A stretch of 39,092 nt of DNA from positions 1 to 39,092 of the forward strand of contig CAMKDG010000020.1 in assembly GCA_946411205.1 (NCBI GenBank), in the 5' to 3' direction. Origin of the DNA: an uncultured Desulfotomaculum sp. GTDB lineage: Bacteria > Bacillota > Desulfotomaculia > Desulfotomaculales > Desulfotomaculaceae. Numbering within the stretch: the stretch's first letter is position 1; every line of letters begins with the position of its first letter. This document shows, in pieces, positions 25,805 through 34,929 of the stretch. The notes under the pieces were generated by a model that did no database searches, had not been told where the DNA came from, and saw nothing but the letters and a program-made list of their open reading frames with translations. The position numbers and the translations under genes are program-made.

Positions 25805-25916
25805 CAGCAAGGTTATATTTTTAAGAGAAATATAAGAATTTGTTATTAATAATGTAATCTTTTAACCATATACTTATCCTTAGATGCAAGAAAAATTGGC
25901 TGCAGGAGGTGACCAT

Positions 25917-25979
25917 ATGTTTACGAAACATTGGATGCTCAGAGAAACGGCCCATTGTAAAGAAGGTTGCCTAAGATAG
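25917..25979 (+). CDS. 20-codon ORF with a perfect Shine-Dalgarno
   Basis: ATG 25917 follows CAGGAGGTGACCAT, close to the full complement of the 16S 3' end. The peptide starts MFTKHWMLRETAHC and has two cysteines (CKEGC) near the end. A 22-bp perfect hairpin follows the stop by about 24 bp. It stands alone between ackA and a convergent lipoprotein gene. It could be a secreted or regulatory peptide or a translated leader; only the translation signals support it. Confidence 0.5.
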   Translation: MFTKHWMLRETAHCKEGCLR

Positions 25980-26002
25980 TCCTTGACATGACGCTAAACT
26001 GT

Positions 26003-26051
26003 CTCTATACAGAAAGATCCACCCCAAAAGGGTGGATCTTTCTGTATAGAG
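26003..26051. terminator. Bidirectional terminator, 22-bp perfect stem
   Basis: Arms at 26003-26024 and 26030-26051 are perfect complements around CAAAA. ATTTTATTTT follows on the plus strand. It serves the short ORF and the convergent lipoprotein gene. Confidence 0.88.
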
Positions 26052-26054
26052 ATT

Positions 26055-27299
26055 TTATTTTATAGGCAAGATTTTTAGTCCGGTGATTAAATCTTCTCCT
26101 TCTTGAGAGAGCCTTTGTAAGGTGATGATATGCTTATCGGTTTTATCCCAAACAATGCTGTCATTATAAGTATACTCTGGAGTTAACTCTTTAACATTCT
26201 GACCGTCGTAATCTGAAATCATTACTTTATTGCCGTTGATCTTACTATCTAAGACTTGACCGTAATCCCCCTGAACAAAAGCCAATTTATAACCACTGGC
26301 GGAAGGGGTGTAATGGAAATTTTGCCTATTTTTTTCCTGCAAAGAGTAAGATTCCTGCTTATTGCCAATGGCATCAAAGATATCAACTTGCCCGAAGGAG
26401 GTTTTAAACAACAAACCGGTTTTACTATCTACGGCTACGAAATATGAAGAATCCATGGGGTTTTCTCCCAGGTCAGTATATTTGTTTTGCGATAAATTGA
26501 GAATGCCATGATAAAAACCATCATCCCAACCTCCGACGATATGCAGAGATTTACCGGGGATAATCCACTCGGCTCGACGAAATTTGCCTGCTTCATCCGT
26601 AAGTCTGGTTACTTCACTTGTTTCAATAGAGATTTTTGCCATGCCTTGTAAATGTCCGGCACCATCTCCCAGGTTTTGTTGTAGGTCAGAGAAATAAAAT
26701 AGCTGCTTGCTGTCAGGATACCAGATAGGATACCAGTCATCCTGGTTTTTGGTTAATTGTTTGTGTTTAGCAGACTCAATAGTATAAACCATTAACCCCT
26801 TGCCCTTTACGGTATAAGCAATCTGTTTACCATCCGGGCTAATGGAGCCATACCAACAGTCCTTGGAAATTTCAAGTTGGCTACGACTTTTACTGTTCAG
26901 TAAAGAGAGAGTACTTTCAGTTTGGCAAAGCAGGGTGTTGTTATCCGGCAACCACCCCAGCACCTTGGATACACCATTAAAGGTTGTAACCTCACCTGTA
27001 ATCAAATTGGCCAAGACCATTTGTTTTTTGACGGCTGTTTTTTCGTTATCCCGAAAGTAACCACTAAAGGCAACTGATGTACCATCCGGGGATAGCAATA
27101 AATCCTGATGATAACCGAATAAATGAACTCCTTTGGCTGGCAAATCTATGTCCTTTAAAACTTCTTGACCAACCTTTTCTACGACCTGCCGATCCTTCTT
27201 AGCAGGAACCAACGGTTGATCTTTGGCTGGTACACACCCGGTGATGCTGCTGGCTAAAAAAATGCTTGCTAAGATAACGCCAATCCATTTCCTTTTCAT
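26055..27299 (-). CDS. Lipoprotein with a TolB/WD40-like beta-propeller
   Basis: ATG 27299 follows GGGGGATGGT; a GTG 12 nt upstream is less likely. 414 residues. The signal peptide ends SSITGC, a clear lipobox. The body contains repeated PD40-type blades: LSPDGTSVAFSGYF, ISPDGKQIAYTVKG, WYPDSKQLFYFSD, and the later AEWIIPGKSLHIVGG. Each D-G-x-x-[IV]-A-[FY] strand marks a propeller blade, so it should be a surface-anchored scaffold or sensor. No enzymatic motif is visible. It is monocistronic and convergent to the ackA side. Confidence 0.82.
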   Translation of the reverse strand: MKRKWIGVILASIFLASSITGCVPAKDQPLVPAKKDRQVVEKVGQEVLKDIDLPAKGVHLFGYHQDLLLSPDGTSVAFSGYFRDNEKTAVKKQMVLANLITGEVTTFNGVSKVLGWLPDNNTLLCQTESTLSLLNSKSRSQLEISKDCWYGSISPDGKQIAYTVKGKGLMVYTIESAKHKQLTKNQDDWYPIWYPDSKQLFYFSDLQQNLGDGAGHLQGMAKISIETSEVTRLTDEAGKFRRAEWIIPGKSLHIVGGWDDGFYHGILNLSQNKYTDLGENPMDSSYFVAVDSKTGLLFKTSFGQVDIFDAIGNKQESYSLQEKNRQNFHYTPSASGYKLAFVQGDYGQVLDSKINGNKVMISDYDGQNVKELTPEYTYNDSIVWDKTDKHIITLQRLSQEGEDLITGLKILPIK

Positions 27300-27499
27300 A
27301 CCATCCCCCACATAACAAATATTTACTGTTGCTTACTGGATATAGACGATAGGAAGGGGCTTTTTGTAACTCATATAGGCCCAATTGATGTGCAAGGTTA
27401 TGGCAAAGAAGGATAACTCCTTAGCAGTCGTTTCCTACATTTTTTTCAAGAAATGTGGCCAAACTAATTTTGCTTACATCGAGTGATACCATTTAACCA

Positions 27500-27529
27500 T
27501 TGACATACGAACAAACACAGGAATATAAT
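27500..27529 (+). promoter_or_regulatory. Sigma-A promoter of the riboflavin operon
   Basis: TTGACA (27500-27505) and TATAAT (27524-27529) are both consensus, spaced 18 bp, and end 21 bp before the FMN riboswitch. Confidence 0.9.
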
Positions 27530-27550
27530 GGTCTTAATTGAATAAAAAAT

Positions 27551-27675
27551 AACCTTCAGGGTTAGGTGCAATTCCTTACCGGCGGTATGGCGCTTTACGC
27601 CAAGCCCGCGAGCCCGTAAGGGCAGATCTGGTGAGAAGCCAGAGCCGACAGTTAAAGTCTGGATGGGAGAAGGTT
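27551..27675 (+). promoter_or_regulatory. FMN riboswitch (RFN element) of ribDEBAH
   Basis: P1 is AACCTTC (27551-27557) pairing with GAAGGTT (27669-27675). Conserved blocks follow in order: AGGTGCAATTCC, TACCGGCGGT, AGCCCGCGAGCC, GGTGAGAAGCC, GCCGACAGT and AGTCTGGATGGGAGAAG. FMN binding should favour the terminator just downstream and lower riboflavin synthesis. Confidence 0.97.
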
Positions 27676-27731
27676 GATAAGAAACCTCGCAAAAAATGTA
27701 TTTTTGTTAGGTTTATTCTCCTTTTGCCTTT

Positions 27732-27765
27732 AACCCTGGAATTTTTCCGGGGTTTTACTTTTTTA
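27732..27765 (+). terminator. Riboswitch-controlled terminator
   Basis: AACCCTGG / CCGGGGTT (one G-U) with loop AATTTTT is followed by TTACTTTTTT. It lies between the riboswitch and ribD, the expected expression platform. Confidence 0.85.
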
Positions 27766-27785
27766 CTAATGGGAGATGAACTACA

Positions 27786-28916
27786 GTGGATCAGGACAGG
27801 CATTATATGCAGCTGGCACTGGAATTGGCAGAGAAGGCCAGAGGGCGGACCAGTCCCAACCCCATGGTGGGAGCGGTGCTGGTAAAGGATGGAGAAGTGG
27901 TTGGCAAAGGTTTTCATGTTAAAGCAGGCAGTGCTCACGCCGAAGTGGTGGCACTGACAGACGCTGGGGAACGGGCTAAAGGCACCACAGCCTACGTCAC
28001 CTTGGAACCCTGTTGCCATTATGGAAGAACCGGTCCCTGTACCGAGGCTTTATTAAAGGCTGGTGTTAAAAAAGTGGTGGTGGCCATGAAGGACCCTAAT
28101 CCTTTGGTTGCCGGACAGGGTTTAGCCATTCTGAGGGAAGCCGGTCTGGAAGTTGAAAGTGGTTTACTGGAAGAGGAAGCCATTCGATTAAATGAGGTCT
28201 TTTTAAAGTATATTACCACCAAGCGACCCTTTGTGGTATTGAAAGCAGCTACCAGCCTTGATGGCAAAATTGCCACGGCCAACGGTGAATCCAAGTGGAT
28301 TACCGGTGAGGCGGCCAGGGAGTATGGTCATCGATTAAGAGACACCTACGACGCCATTTTGATGGGGGTTACTACCATTTTAGCTGATGATCCGTCCCTT
28401 ACGGCGAGATTGCCAGAGGGCAGGGGGAGAGACCCCATCCGTATTATTTTGGATAGTCAAGCCCGCACTCCCACTGGGGCTAAAGTGCTGATTCAGGAAT
28501 CTGCGGCCCATACTATCGTGGCCACAACCGAAGCTGCTCCGGTGGAACGACGGGCCAGTTTGCTGGCAGCAGGAGCCGAAGTACTAGTAATACCTGGAGC
28601 AGGACCGGGGGTAGACCTGGTAAAGCTGATGGAAATCCTGGGTGAAAAACAGATCACCAGTGTACTTATTGAAGGTGGCGGCAAGGTAAATGGTTCTGCC
28701 TTAACCGCTGGAATTGTGGATAAAGTGGCTTGGTTTTTAGCCCCTAAGATTATTGGTGGGGATGCGGCACCCGGTCCCGTTCGGGGAGCAGGGGTAGCAG
28801 CCTTGAAGGATGCCACCAAGCTATATGATGTGGTACTGGAGAAATTAGGTGAAGATACCTTGATGACAGGATATACCTCAGAGGGAGGTGGCAGAGATTT
28901 TTACCGGCATAGTTGA
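27786..28916 (+). CDS. ribD: Bifunctional riboflavin deaminase/reductase RibD
   Basis: GTG 27786 follows GGGAGATG. 376 residues. The N-terminal deaminase (1-145) has the zinc motif HAEVVAL and PCCHYGRTGPC. The C-terminal reductase (about 147-365) has KAATSLDGKIAT, DAILMGVTTILADDPSLTAR, and VLIEGGGKVNGS. It carries out the second and third steps of riboflavin synthesis from GTP. Its 3' end overlaps the start of ribE. Confidence 0.96.
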   Translation: MDQDRHYMQLALELAEKARGRTSPNPMVGAVLVKDGEVVGKGFHVKAGSAHAEVVALTDAGERAKGTTAYVTLEPCCHYGRTGPCTEALLKAGVKKVVVAMKDPNPLVAGQGLAILREAGLEVESGLLEEEAIRLNEVFLKYITTKRPFVVLKAATSLDGKIATANGESKWITGEAAREYGHRLRDTYDAILMGVTTILADDPSLTARLPEGRGRDPIRIILDSQARTPTGAKVLIQESAAHTIVATTEAAPVERRASLLAAGAEVLVIPGAGPGVDLVKLMEILGEKQITSVLIEGGGKVNGSALTAGIVDKVAWFLAPKIIGGDAAPGPVRGAGVAALKDATKLYDVVLEKLGEDTLMTGYTSEGGGRDFYRHS

Positions 28917-29550
28917 GGAAATTGGTACGATCAAAGGTATTTCCCGAGGCCCCAATTCAGCAAAATTAAATATTTTGGCCTCGACAGTGTTAGAAGATGT
29001 GAAGCTTGGGGACAGCATTGCGGTTAACGGAGTTTGCTTAACCGCCACGGCCTTTAGCGATGGCAATTTTACGGCAGATGCCATGGCGGAAACCCTGGCC
29101 AAAACCAATTTAGGAGATTTAAAGCCCGGCAGTAAAGTCAATCTGGAAAGAGCTTTACGCTTGGGGGATCGGCTGGGTGGGCACTGGGTGTCTGGCCATG
29201 TGGATGGAGTAGGAACCATCGTACGCCTGGAAAAACAGGATATTGCCACCCTCATTACCATCCAGGCACCCGCCCAGGTAATGCGGTATATCATTAAAAA
29301 AGGTTCGATCGGGATTGATGGTACCAGCTTGACGGTGGTAGATTTTACCAAGGACAGCTTTCAAGTGTCACTGATCCCCCACACCGCTCAGGCAACCATA
29401 CTAGGTAGTAAAAAAATAGGGGATTCGGTAAATCTGGAGTCTGATATTTTGGGGAAATACATCGAGAGATTGCTGCAGGGTGGAGAGCAGGAATCGTCCG
29501 AGAAGAGTAAGGTTAACTTGGATTTTCTGGCTACAAACGGATTTTTATAG
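28897..29550 (+). CDS. ribE: Riboflavin synthase (alpha chain)
   Basis: The family normally begins [10 protein letters not shown]. Here that residue is encoded by ATT at 28897, 8 nt after AGGGAGG; the nearest standard start is GTG 28888, which overlaps the binding site itself. Start 28897 gives 217 residues, 28888 gives 220. Two lumazine-binding repeats are present: [12 protein letters not shown]... and the second beginning [13 protein letters not shown], with [13 protein letters not shown] and [14 protein letters not shown]. It dismutates two lumazines to riboflavin plus the RibD product, working with RibH. It overlaps ribD by about 20 nt. Confidence 0.93.
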   Translation: MFTGIVEEIGTIKGISRGPNSAKLNILASTVLEDVKLGDSIAVNGVCLTATAFSDGNFTADAMAETLAKTNLGDLKPGSKVNLERALRLGDRLGGHWVSGHVDGVGTIVRLEKQDIATLITIQAPAQVMRYIIKKGSIGIDGTSLTVVDFTKDSFQVSLIPHTAQATILGSKKIGDSVNLESDILGKYIERLLQGGEQESSEKSKVNLDFLATNGFL

Positions 29551-29562
29551 GAGGGAAAAGTT

Positions 29563-30795
29563 GTGACAGTTAAATTTAATACCATAGAAGAAGCCTTAGA
29601 GGATATTCGCGCTGGTAAAATGGTTGTAGTCGTGGATGATGAAGACCGAGAAAATGAGGGCGATCTGGTGATCGCTGCAGAAAAAGCCACGCCGGAGGCC
29701 ATTAATTTTATGGCTACCTATGCCCGAGGGTTAGTCTGCATGCCGATTTATGGGGAGCGTCTGGATGAATTAAACCTTCCCGCTATGGTTACCAATAACA
29801 CCGATCCCCACGGTACAGCCTTTACTGTTTCAGTGGATGCCCAGGAATGTACTACCGGCATTTCTGCCGTAGAACGGGCCCTCACTGTGCAAAAAATGTT
29901 AGATCCCAATACCAAGCCTGAGGACTTACGCCGTCCGGGACACATCTTCCCGCTGCGTCCTAAAGAGGGTGGGGTTCTGGTACGTTCCGGTCATACGGAA
30001 GGGGCTGTGGATTTAGCCAGACTAGCCGGTCTAAAATCTGCCGGTGTTATTTGCGAGATTATGAAGGAAGATGGCACCATGGCCAGGGTGCCGGAGTTGG
30101 TAGAATTCTGTAAAATCCATGATTTAAAGCTGATCACCATTGCGGATCTGATTAAGTACCGTAGACATCATGAAAAATTTGTGAAAAAAATAGATTCTGC
30201 TCAGATGCCGACAAAATATGGAGACTTTATTGCCGTGGGTTATGAAAGCCTGATTGATGGCAAAGGTCATGTGGCACTGGTCAAAGGGGATCTTAGCAGT
30301 GTGGAGGCTCCTTTGGTACGGGTACACTCCGAATGCCTGACCGGTGATGTGTTTGGTTCCCTGCGCTGTGATTGTGGTGATCAATTGGACAAAGCCATGC
30401 AGACAATTGCCAAGGAAGAAGTCGGTGTCCTGCTCTACATGCGGCAGGAGGGCCGGGGGATTGGCCTGATGAATAAAATAAGAGCTTACAAGCTGCAGGA
30501 TATGGGGGCCGATACAGTGGAGGCTAACCTGGCACTGGGTTTCCCAGCTGATCTGCGTGATTATGGTATTGGTGCTCAGATTTTGGCAGACCTAGGGCTA
30601 ACCAAAATACGCTTACTGACCAACAATCCGCGAAAAATAGCTGGTCTGGAGGGCTATGGACTGGAAGTAGTGGGTCGGGTTCCCATTGAGGTGGCCGCTG
30701 GACAGGCTAACGAAAGATATCTCAGCACCAAAAAATGCAAACTAGGACATTTGCTAAACATGAATGAGAAAACTAAAAAATCTGTTAATGAGTAA
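29563..30795 (+). CDS. ribBA: Bifunctional DHBP synthase/GTP cyclohydrolase II RibBA
   Basis: GTG 29563 follows GGAGGG. 410 residues. The N-terminal 3,4-dihydroxy-2-butanone-4-phosphate synthase (1-205) shows [34 protein letters not shown], and EDGTMAR. The C-terminal GTP cyclohydrolase II (206-400) has the zinc motif [15 protein letters not shown] and RQEGRGIGL. It supplies both branches of riboflavin synthesis. The DHBP synthase activity is duplicated by the standalone RibB at 36566-37210. Confidence 0.97.
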   Translation: MTVKFNTIEEALEDIRAGKMVVVVDDEDRENEGDLVIAAEKATPEAINFMATYARGLVCMPIYGERLDELNLPAMVTNNTDPHGTAFTVSVDAQECTTGISAVERALTVQKMLDPNTKPEDLRRPGHIFPLRPKEGGVLVRSGHTEGAVDLARLAGLKSAGVICEIMKEDGTMARVPELVEFCKIHDLKLITIADLIKYRRHHEKFVKKIDSAQMPTKYGDFIAVGYESLIDGKGHVALVKGDLSSVEAPLVRVHSECLTGDVFGSLRCDCGDQLDKAMQTIAKEEVGVLLYMRQEGRGIGLMNKIRAYKLQDMGADTVEANLALGFPADLRDYGIGAQILADLGLTKIRLLTNNPRKIAGLEGYGLEVVGRVPIEVAAGQANERYLSTKKCKLGHLLNMNEKTKKSVNE

Positions 30796-30839
30796 TGGAA
30801 ATAAACACTGATAAAATATGAACAGGGGGACAAAAGGAT

Positions 30840-31304
30840 ATGCCTAAAGTATTTGAAGGACATCTACTTGGTCAGGGGTTAAAATTTGGTATTGTAGCAG
30901 GCCGTTTCAACGAGTTTATTACCAACAAACTGTTAAGTGGAGCTATCGATGCATTGGTGCGTCATGGTGTAACAGAAGAAGATATTGAAGTTGCTTGGGT
31001 TCCCGGAGCCTATGAGATTCCTCTAACCGCTAAAAAGATGGCTAGCTTGAACCGCTATGATGCGGTAATTACCCTGGGTGCAGTTATCCGAGGTGCCACA
31101 CCTCACTTTGAGTATGTATCTGCAGAGGTTTCCAAGGGTGTAGCCAAGGTGGGGTTAGATGCTAATCTGCCCGTTATCTTTGGTGTACTAACCGTGGATA
31201 CCATTGAACAGGCCATTGAAAGAGCCGGTACCAAAGCCGGTAACAAGGGTTGGGAAGCCGCCAGCACCGCCATTGAAATGGCTAATTTAATGAAGACATT
31301 CTAG
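30840..31304 (+). CDS. ribH: 6,7-dimethyl-8-ribityllumazine synthase
   Basis: ATG 30840, with CAGGGGGA and AAAAGG upstream. 154 residues, full length. Conserved segments: [48 protein letters not shown], and the catalytic-region AGNKGWEAA. It condenses the RibD product with the DHBP synthase product. Last gene of the operon; a terminator follows. Confidence 0.96.
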   Translation: MPKVFEGHLLGQGLKFGIVAGRFNEFITNKLLSGAIDALVRHGVTEEDIEVAWVPGAYEIPLTAKKMASLNRYDAVITLGAVIRGATPHFEYVSAEVSKGVAKVGLDANLPVIFGVLTVDTIEQAIERAGTKAGNKGWEAASTAIEMANLMKTF

Positions 31305-31316
31305 TTGTTAAAAACC

Positions 31317-31342
31317 GGAAAGCACCCAATAAGGGTGCTTTT
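31317..31342 (+). terminator. Terminator of the riboflavin operon
   Basis: AAAGCACCC / GGGTGCTTT (9 bp) around AATAA, ending in TTTT. Confidence 0.9.
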
Positions 31343-31366
31343 CATTTGGGCTGGCAAGGTAAAATT

Positions 31367-31388
31367 AAAAAACGGCCTGAGGCCGTTT
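31367..31388 (-). terminator. Terminator of rpmB
   Basis: On the minus strand AAACGGCC / GGCCGTTT form an 8-bp stem with loop TCA, followed by a T run. Confidence 0.85.
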
Positions 31389-31417
31389 CGTAACGCGTAA
31401 TCTTATAAAAGATGCAA

Positions 31418-31606
31418 CTAAATAGCCCGTTGCACTTTTCCACTCCGCAGACAACGGGTGCATACCATGATCCGCTTAGGGGAACCATCAACGATAGCTT
31501 TCACTCTTTGCAGGTTAGGGTGCCAGGTCCGTTTAGTTCTAATATGAGAGTGGCTAAGTTTAATGCCAACGGTCACACCTTTGTCACAAATTGCACACTT
31601 GGCCAT
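31418..31606 (-). CDS. rpmB: Ribosomal protein bL28, four-cysteine form
   Basis: ATG 31606 follows AAAGGAGGTGTAACT. 62 residues. L28 features: KLSHSHIRTKRTWHPNLQRV and CLRSGKVQRAI. Cysteines C4, C7, C49 and C52 (MAKCAICDKG; VCTRC) make the zinc-binding form. Divergent from recG; in many Firmicutes the asp23-like and fakA genes lie between rpmB and recG, but here they do not. Confidence 0.96.
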   Translation of the reverse strand: MAKCAICDKGVTVGIKLSHSHIRTKRTWHPNLQRVKAIVDGSPKRIMVCTRCLRSGKVQRAI

Positions 31607-31785
31607 AGTTACACCTCCTTTAATGACACAGTCAGAAATGTCATAAAAATACATTGCGATCTCACTCACTTGGATAGTATACCACAAATAAACTTAAAAT
31701 CAAATGAAAAATTAATAAAACTTACTACCGTGGGAATTCCTCCCATGCTATAATTAGAACATATGTTTTCTAAAGGTGAGATAAC

Positions 31786-33843
31786 GTGATTGATTTATAC
31801 AAACCCGTACAATTTATTAAAGGTGTAGGACCGCAGCGAGCTAAGCAACTGGAGCGATTAGGTATCCAGACAATTTTGGATATCCTCTATCATTTTCCCA
31901 GGGACTATCAGGATCGGACCCATATTTTGCCCGCCCATTCCTTTGGTCAGGGGGATTTGGCTACCGTCAAGGGGACTGTGATTGCCAGTCAAGAAACCAA
32001 GCCTAGGCGTGGTTTGTCCATAACCAAACTGACTCTGCAGGAAGGTGCTGCTACCTTCTATGCAGTATGGTTTAATCAACCCTATATCCGAAAACAATAT
32101 CCTCCTGGTAAAAAACTTTTGCTTACTGGGAAAATGGATAGAAATTTTAGCGTGCCGCAGGTTCAGGTTACGGACCATGAGTTATTGGAAGGGGATGAAG
32201 GGTTACATAGTGGACGTATTGTACCGATCTATCCTTTGTCCGAAAGTATCAGCCAAAAATTTTTAAGAGGACTTATCAAAGCGACCTTGGATGCCTTAGG
32301 CGGGCAGATACGGGAATTTCTTCCCGATGATCTGCTGGATCGCCATCATTTACCCTGTTTACCGGAAGCTTTGCAGGAGATCCATTTTCCACAGGAGGAG
32401 AAAGCCTATCAAAGGGCTAGGAAGAGATTTGTTCTCGAAGAGCTTTTTTTATTTCAACTGGGCCTTACTTTGCAAAAGAGTCGTTATATTCGGCAGCCTA
32501 AAGTCCATCAATATGATAATCAATTGCTGGAGGGGCAACTCCTACAGAGACTACCCTTTCGCTTAACCAAGGCACAGCAAAGAGTATGGCAGGAAATAAA
32601 GAGTGATCTTTTAGGGCCCTATCCTATGAATCGTTTATTACAGGGGGATGTTGGCGCAGGCAAAACCGTAGTGGCAGCTTTAGCTATAGCAATAGCAGTG
32701 GGCTCCGGGCAGCAAAGTGCTTTAATGGCTCCCACAGAGATACTGGCTGAACAACATGCCGAAAGCATCATAGCTTTACTGGAGCCACTGGGTATCCAAG
32801 TAGCATTGTTGACTGGCAGTAATCGGCGGGGGCGTAAGAAATTTCTGGAGCGTGTAGCCAGCGGTGAGATTCAGGTGGTAATTGGCACCCATGCACTTAT
32901 TCAGGATGAAGTGCAGTTTAAAAACTTGGCCCTGGTGGTGGTGGATGAGCAGCATCGCTTTGGGGTCCGCCAGCGGGCTGCTCTGCAGGATAAGGGGCTG
33001 CGACCGGATGTGCTGGTCATGACGGCTACCCCCATCCCCCGCACCCTGGCTCTTACGCTCTATGGTGATTTAGATGTTTCCGTCATTGATGAATTGCCCC
33101 CAGGCCGCCAAACCATTAAAACCCATCATGTAGGCCTAAATCAGGCCGGCAAAGTGGTTGGCTTGATTAAACAACAGGTGGATCTGGGGAGACAGGCTTA
33201 TATTGTGTGTCCGCTGGTAGAAGAATCGGAAAAGGTGGATACCCAGGCGGCCATCGAACTTTATGAAAGGTTACAACAGGCCTTGCCGGAATATAGCTTT
33301 GGTTTGCTGCATGGTCGGATGAAGTCAGCGGAAAAAGAAAGTATTATGCAGGACTTTCGTCAGAACAAAACCAATGCCTTAGTTTCCACTACAGTTATTG
33401 AGGTAGGGGTGGATGTACCGAATGCCACCGTCATGGTGGTATGGGATGCCCAAAGATTTGGTCTGGCCCAACTCCACCAATTACGGGGTCGGGTAGGTCG
33501 GGGGAGTCACCAGTCCTATTGTATTCTAGTGGGTAACCCGACCACCAAAGAGGCTAAGGAGCGCTTGGCTGCCATGTGCCGCACCCAAGATGGTTTTGTC
33601 TTGGCGGAGGAAGACCTAAAGCTGCGGGGGCCGGGAGAATTCTTTGGTACCCGCCAATCGGGTTTGCCGGATTTTAAAATTGCGGATCTGCTCCGGGACA
33701 GCCGAGAGATTGAAAAGGCCAAGCAGGAAGCCGAAAAGATTCTCCAGTCCGACCCAGATCTTAAAAAACTGGAAAACCAGTATCTCTTTAAGCAGTTTGC
33801 TCTTCGTTTCCCGAACTTTGTAAAATACAGTGATATAAGCTAA
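31786..33843 (+). CDS. recG: ATP-dependent DNA helicase RecG
   Basis: GTG 31786 follows AAAGGTGAG. 685 residues. The N-terminal wedge/OB domain (about 1-235) starts VQFIKGVGPQRAKQLERLGI. Superfamily 2 helicase motifs: Walker A GDVGAGKT at 287-294, DEQH at 387-390, MTATPIPRTLALTLYGDLD, and the C-terminal QLHQLRGRVGRGSHQSYC with the RecG-type DGFVLAEEDLKLRGPGEFFGTRQSG. It remodels stalled forks and Holliday junctions. A stretch of variable DNA starts at its 3' end. Confidence 0.97.
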   Translation: MIDLYKPVQFIKGVGPQRAKQLERLGIQTILDILYHFPRDYQDRTHILPAHSFGQGDLATVKGTVIASQETKPRRGLSITKLTLQEGAATFYAVWFNQPYIRKQYPPGKKLLLTGKMDRNFSVPQVQVTDHELLEGDEGLHSGRIVPIYPLSESISQKFLRGLIKATLDALGGQIREFLPDDLLDRHHLPCLPEALQEIHFPQEEKAYQRARKRFVLEELFLFQLGLTLQKSRYIRQPKVHQYDNQLLEGQLLQRLPFRLTKAQQRVWQEIKSDLLGPYPMNRLLQGDVGAGKTVVAALAIAIAVGSGQQSALMAPTEILAEQHAESIIALLEPLGIQVALLTGSNRRGRKKFLERVASGEIQVVIGTHALIQDEVQFKNLALVVVDEQHRFGVRQRAALQDKGLRPDVLVMTATPIPRTLALTLYGDLDVSVIDELPPGRQTIKTHHVGLNQAGKVVGLIKQQVDLGRQAYIVCPLVEESEKVDTQAAIELYERLQQALPEYSFGLLHGRMKSAEKESIMQDFRQNKTNALVSTTVIEVGVDVPNATVMVVWDAQRFGLAQLHQLRGRVGRGSHQSYCILVGNPTTKEAKERLAAMCRTQDGFVLAEEDLKLRGPGEFFGTRQSGLPDFKIADLLRDSREIEKAKQEAEKILQSDPDLKKLENQYLFKQFALRFPNFVKYSDIS

Positions 33844-34174
33844 AGGCTGGTAAAAGACTACGCATCAAAGGGTCGCAGCTCAATTCTGCCTGTTTAAATG
33901 GACCGTTTTAACCTCAGACATTCTGAAAAAAGGAACCGAAGCAGTTTAAAAAAATCAAGAAGCAGACCTTATAGGCGTCCTTAGTAAAACAGTTTTTGGA
34001 AGCATGGCGTAGCGTAAAAGCTACGCCATTTCTTCATATGCCAGAGTTTTCAGTTTCGGTAAAATCCCCAACAGGTCGGTTTTTTCTTTTCCGCTTATGC
34101 GGCGGGTAAATTTAAAATTGTTGGTTAGGCATCCATAGGGTCTATGGCCCCGTTTTGTTTATGATAAGGGTGGA
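33844..34174. other. Intergenic region after recG with a terminator and a degraded coding fragment
   Basis: A perfect 10-bp hairpin ATGGCGTAGC / GCTACGCCAT lies at 34004-34029, followed by TTCTT; it fits termination of recG. On the minus strand an ATG-less open frame (stop at 34021) reads GHRPYGCLTNNFKFTRRI and ends LKTLAYEEMA, about 45 residues. It looks protein-like but has no start; it may be the tail of a lost gene. Confidence 0.4.
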
Positions 34175-34813
34175 TTAGTTTTCATTGCTAGACGGCAAAG
34201 TTTGCATGAGGGCAAAGAAATGTTTAGGCTCACCGGTACTAAAATATTCATACCAAGCCTCCAGTGTACTTGATTGAAAAACACCTAAATGCTCAATGAT
34301 TTGTTTTGCCCATAACAAAGCTCCGGTGGAACTTGCAGTAATAAGGTTGTTGTCCGCTACCGATGGTTTGTCTATATAAAAACTTTGCCCTTTATAACTA
34401 GGAGAAACCATTTCAAGAAATCCCGGTCCATTACTGGTATGCAGACGCTTATCCAATAGCCCAAAGTTGGCAAGCGCAGTGGTAGCCCCACAGATTGCAC
34501 ACACTGTAGCGCCTAAAGAGAGTAATTCGCTTGCTTTTTCGATGATAGCGCCGTGCTTTGGGTCGTTCCATGTATCTGCGCCCGGCAATAGCAACGTGCT
34601 TGTTTCACTCACGACAATATCATCAATTAAGCAGTCGGGCACGATTGTCAGCCCGCCCATTGTATTGATTGGCTCTTTAGAATAACTAACCGTTTTGATC
34701 GATACACGCGGCTTGCCCTTTTTGAAAAATCGACCAGAATTCAACTCCGAAATAACATACCCTAGTTCCCAGTCGGCTAAAGTATCAAGAACGTAAACAT
34801 AGATTGTAAACAT
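34175..34813 (-). CDS. DJ-1/PfpI-family protein
   Basis: ATG 34813 follows GGAGGAAAGTC. 212 residues. The Rossmann-like fold shows LLLPGADTW and the nucleophile elbow VCAICGATTALANFGLLDKR with the Cys, then LHTSNGPGFLE, as in DJ-1/PfpI glutamine-amidotransferase-like proteins. Relatives include glyoxalase/deglycase-type and stress proteins; which type this is cannot be told. Divergent from a WYL-type regulator 116 bp away, probably its regulator. Confidence 0.86.
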   Translation of the reverse strand: MFTIYVYVLDTLADWELGYVISELNSGRFFKKGKPRVSIKTVSYSKEPINTMGGLTIVPDCLIDDIVVSETSTLLLPGADTWNDPKHGAIIEKASELLSLGATVCAICGATTALANFGLLDKRLHTSNGPGFLEMVSPSYKGQSFYIDKPSVADNNLITASSTGALLWAKQIIEHLGVFQSSTLEAWYEYFSTGEPKHFFALMQTLPSSNEN

Positions 34814-34866
34814 GACTTTCCTCCATTTTTATTGTGATTTGTTTGCTTTTTTATTGTCCCATGTAA

Positions 34867-34898
34867 TTGTTGACAACATTATGGCAACAATCTATAGT
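34867..34898 (+). promoter_or_regulatory. Promoter with overlapping dyad for the WYL regulator gene
   Basis: TTGACA (34870-34875) and TATAGT (34893-34898) are spaced by exactly 17 bp. An inverted repeat TTGTTG (34867-34872) and CAACAA (34885-34890) covers the -35 and spacer, a likely operator for autoregulation and control of the divergent gene. Confidence 0.75.
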
Positions 34899-34929
34899 GA
34901 TAAAAATAAATTTTGAAAGGCGGTATCAG

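Noticed and set aside
28019..29364. Several long antisense frames in the riboflavin genes and ackA
   Set aside because: They are opposite-strand shadows of conserved genes, without binding sites.
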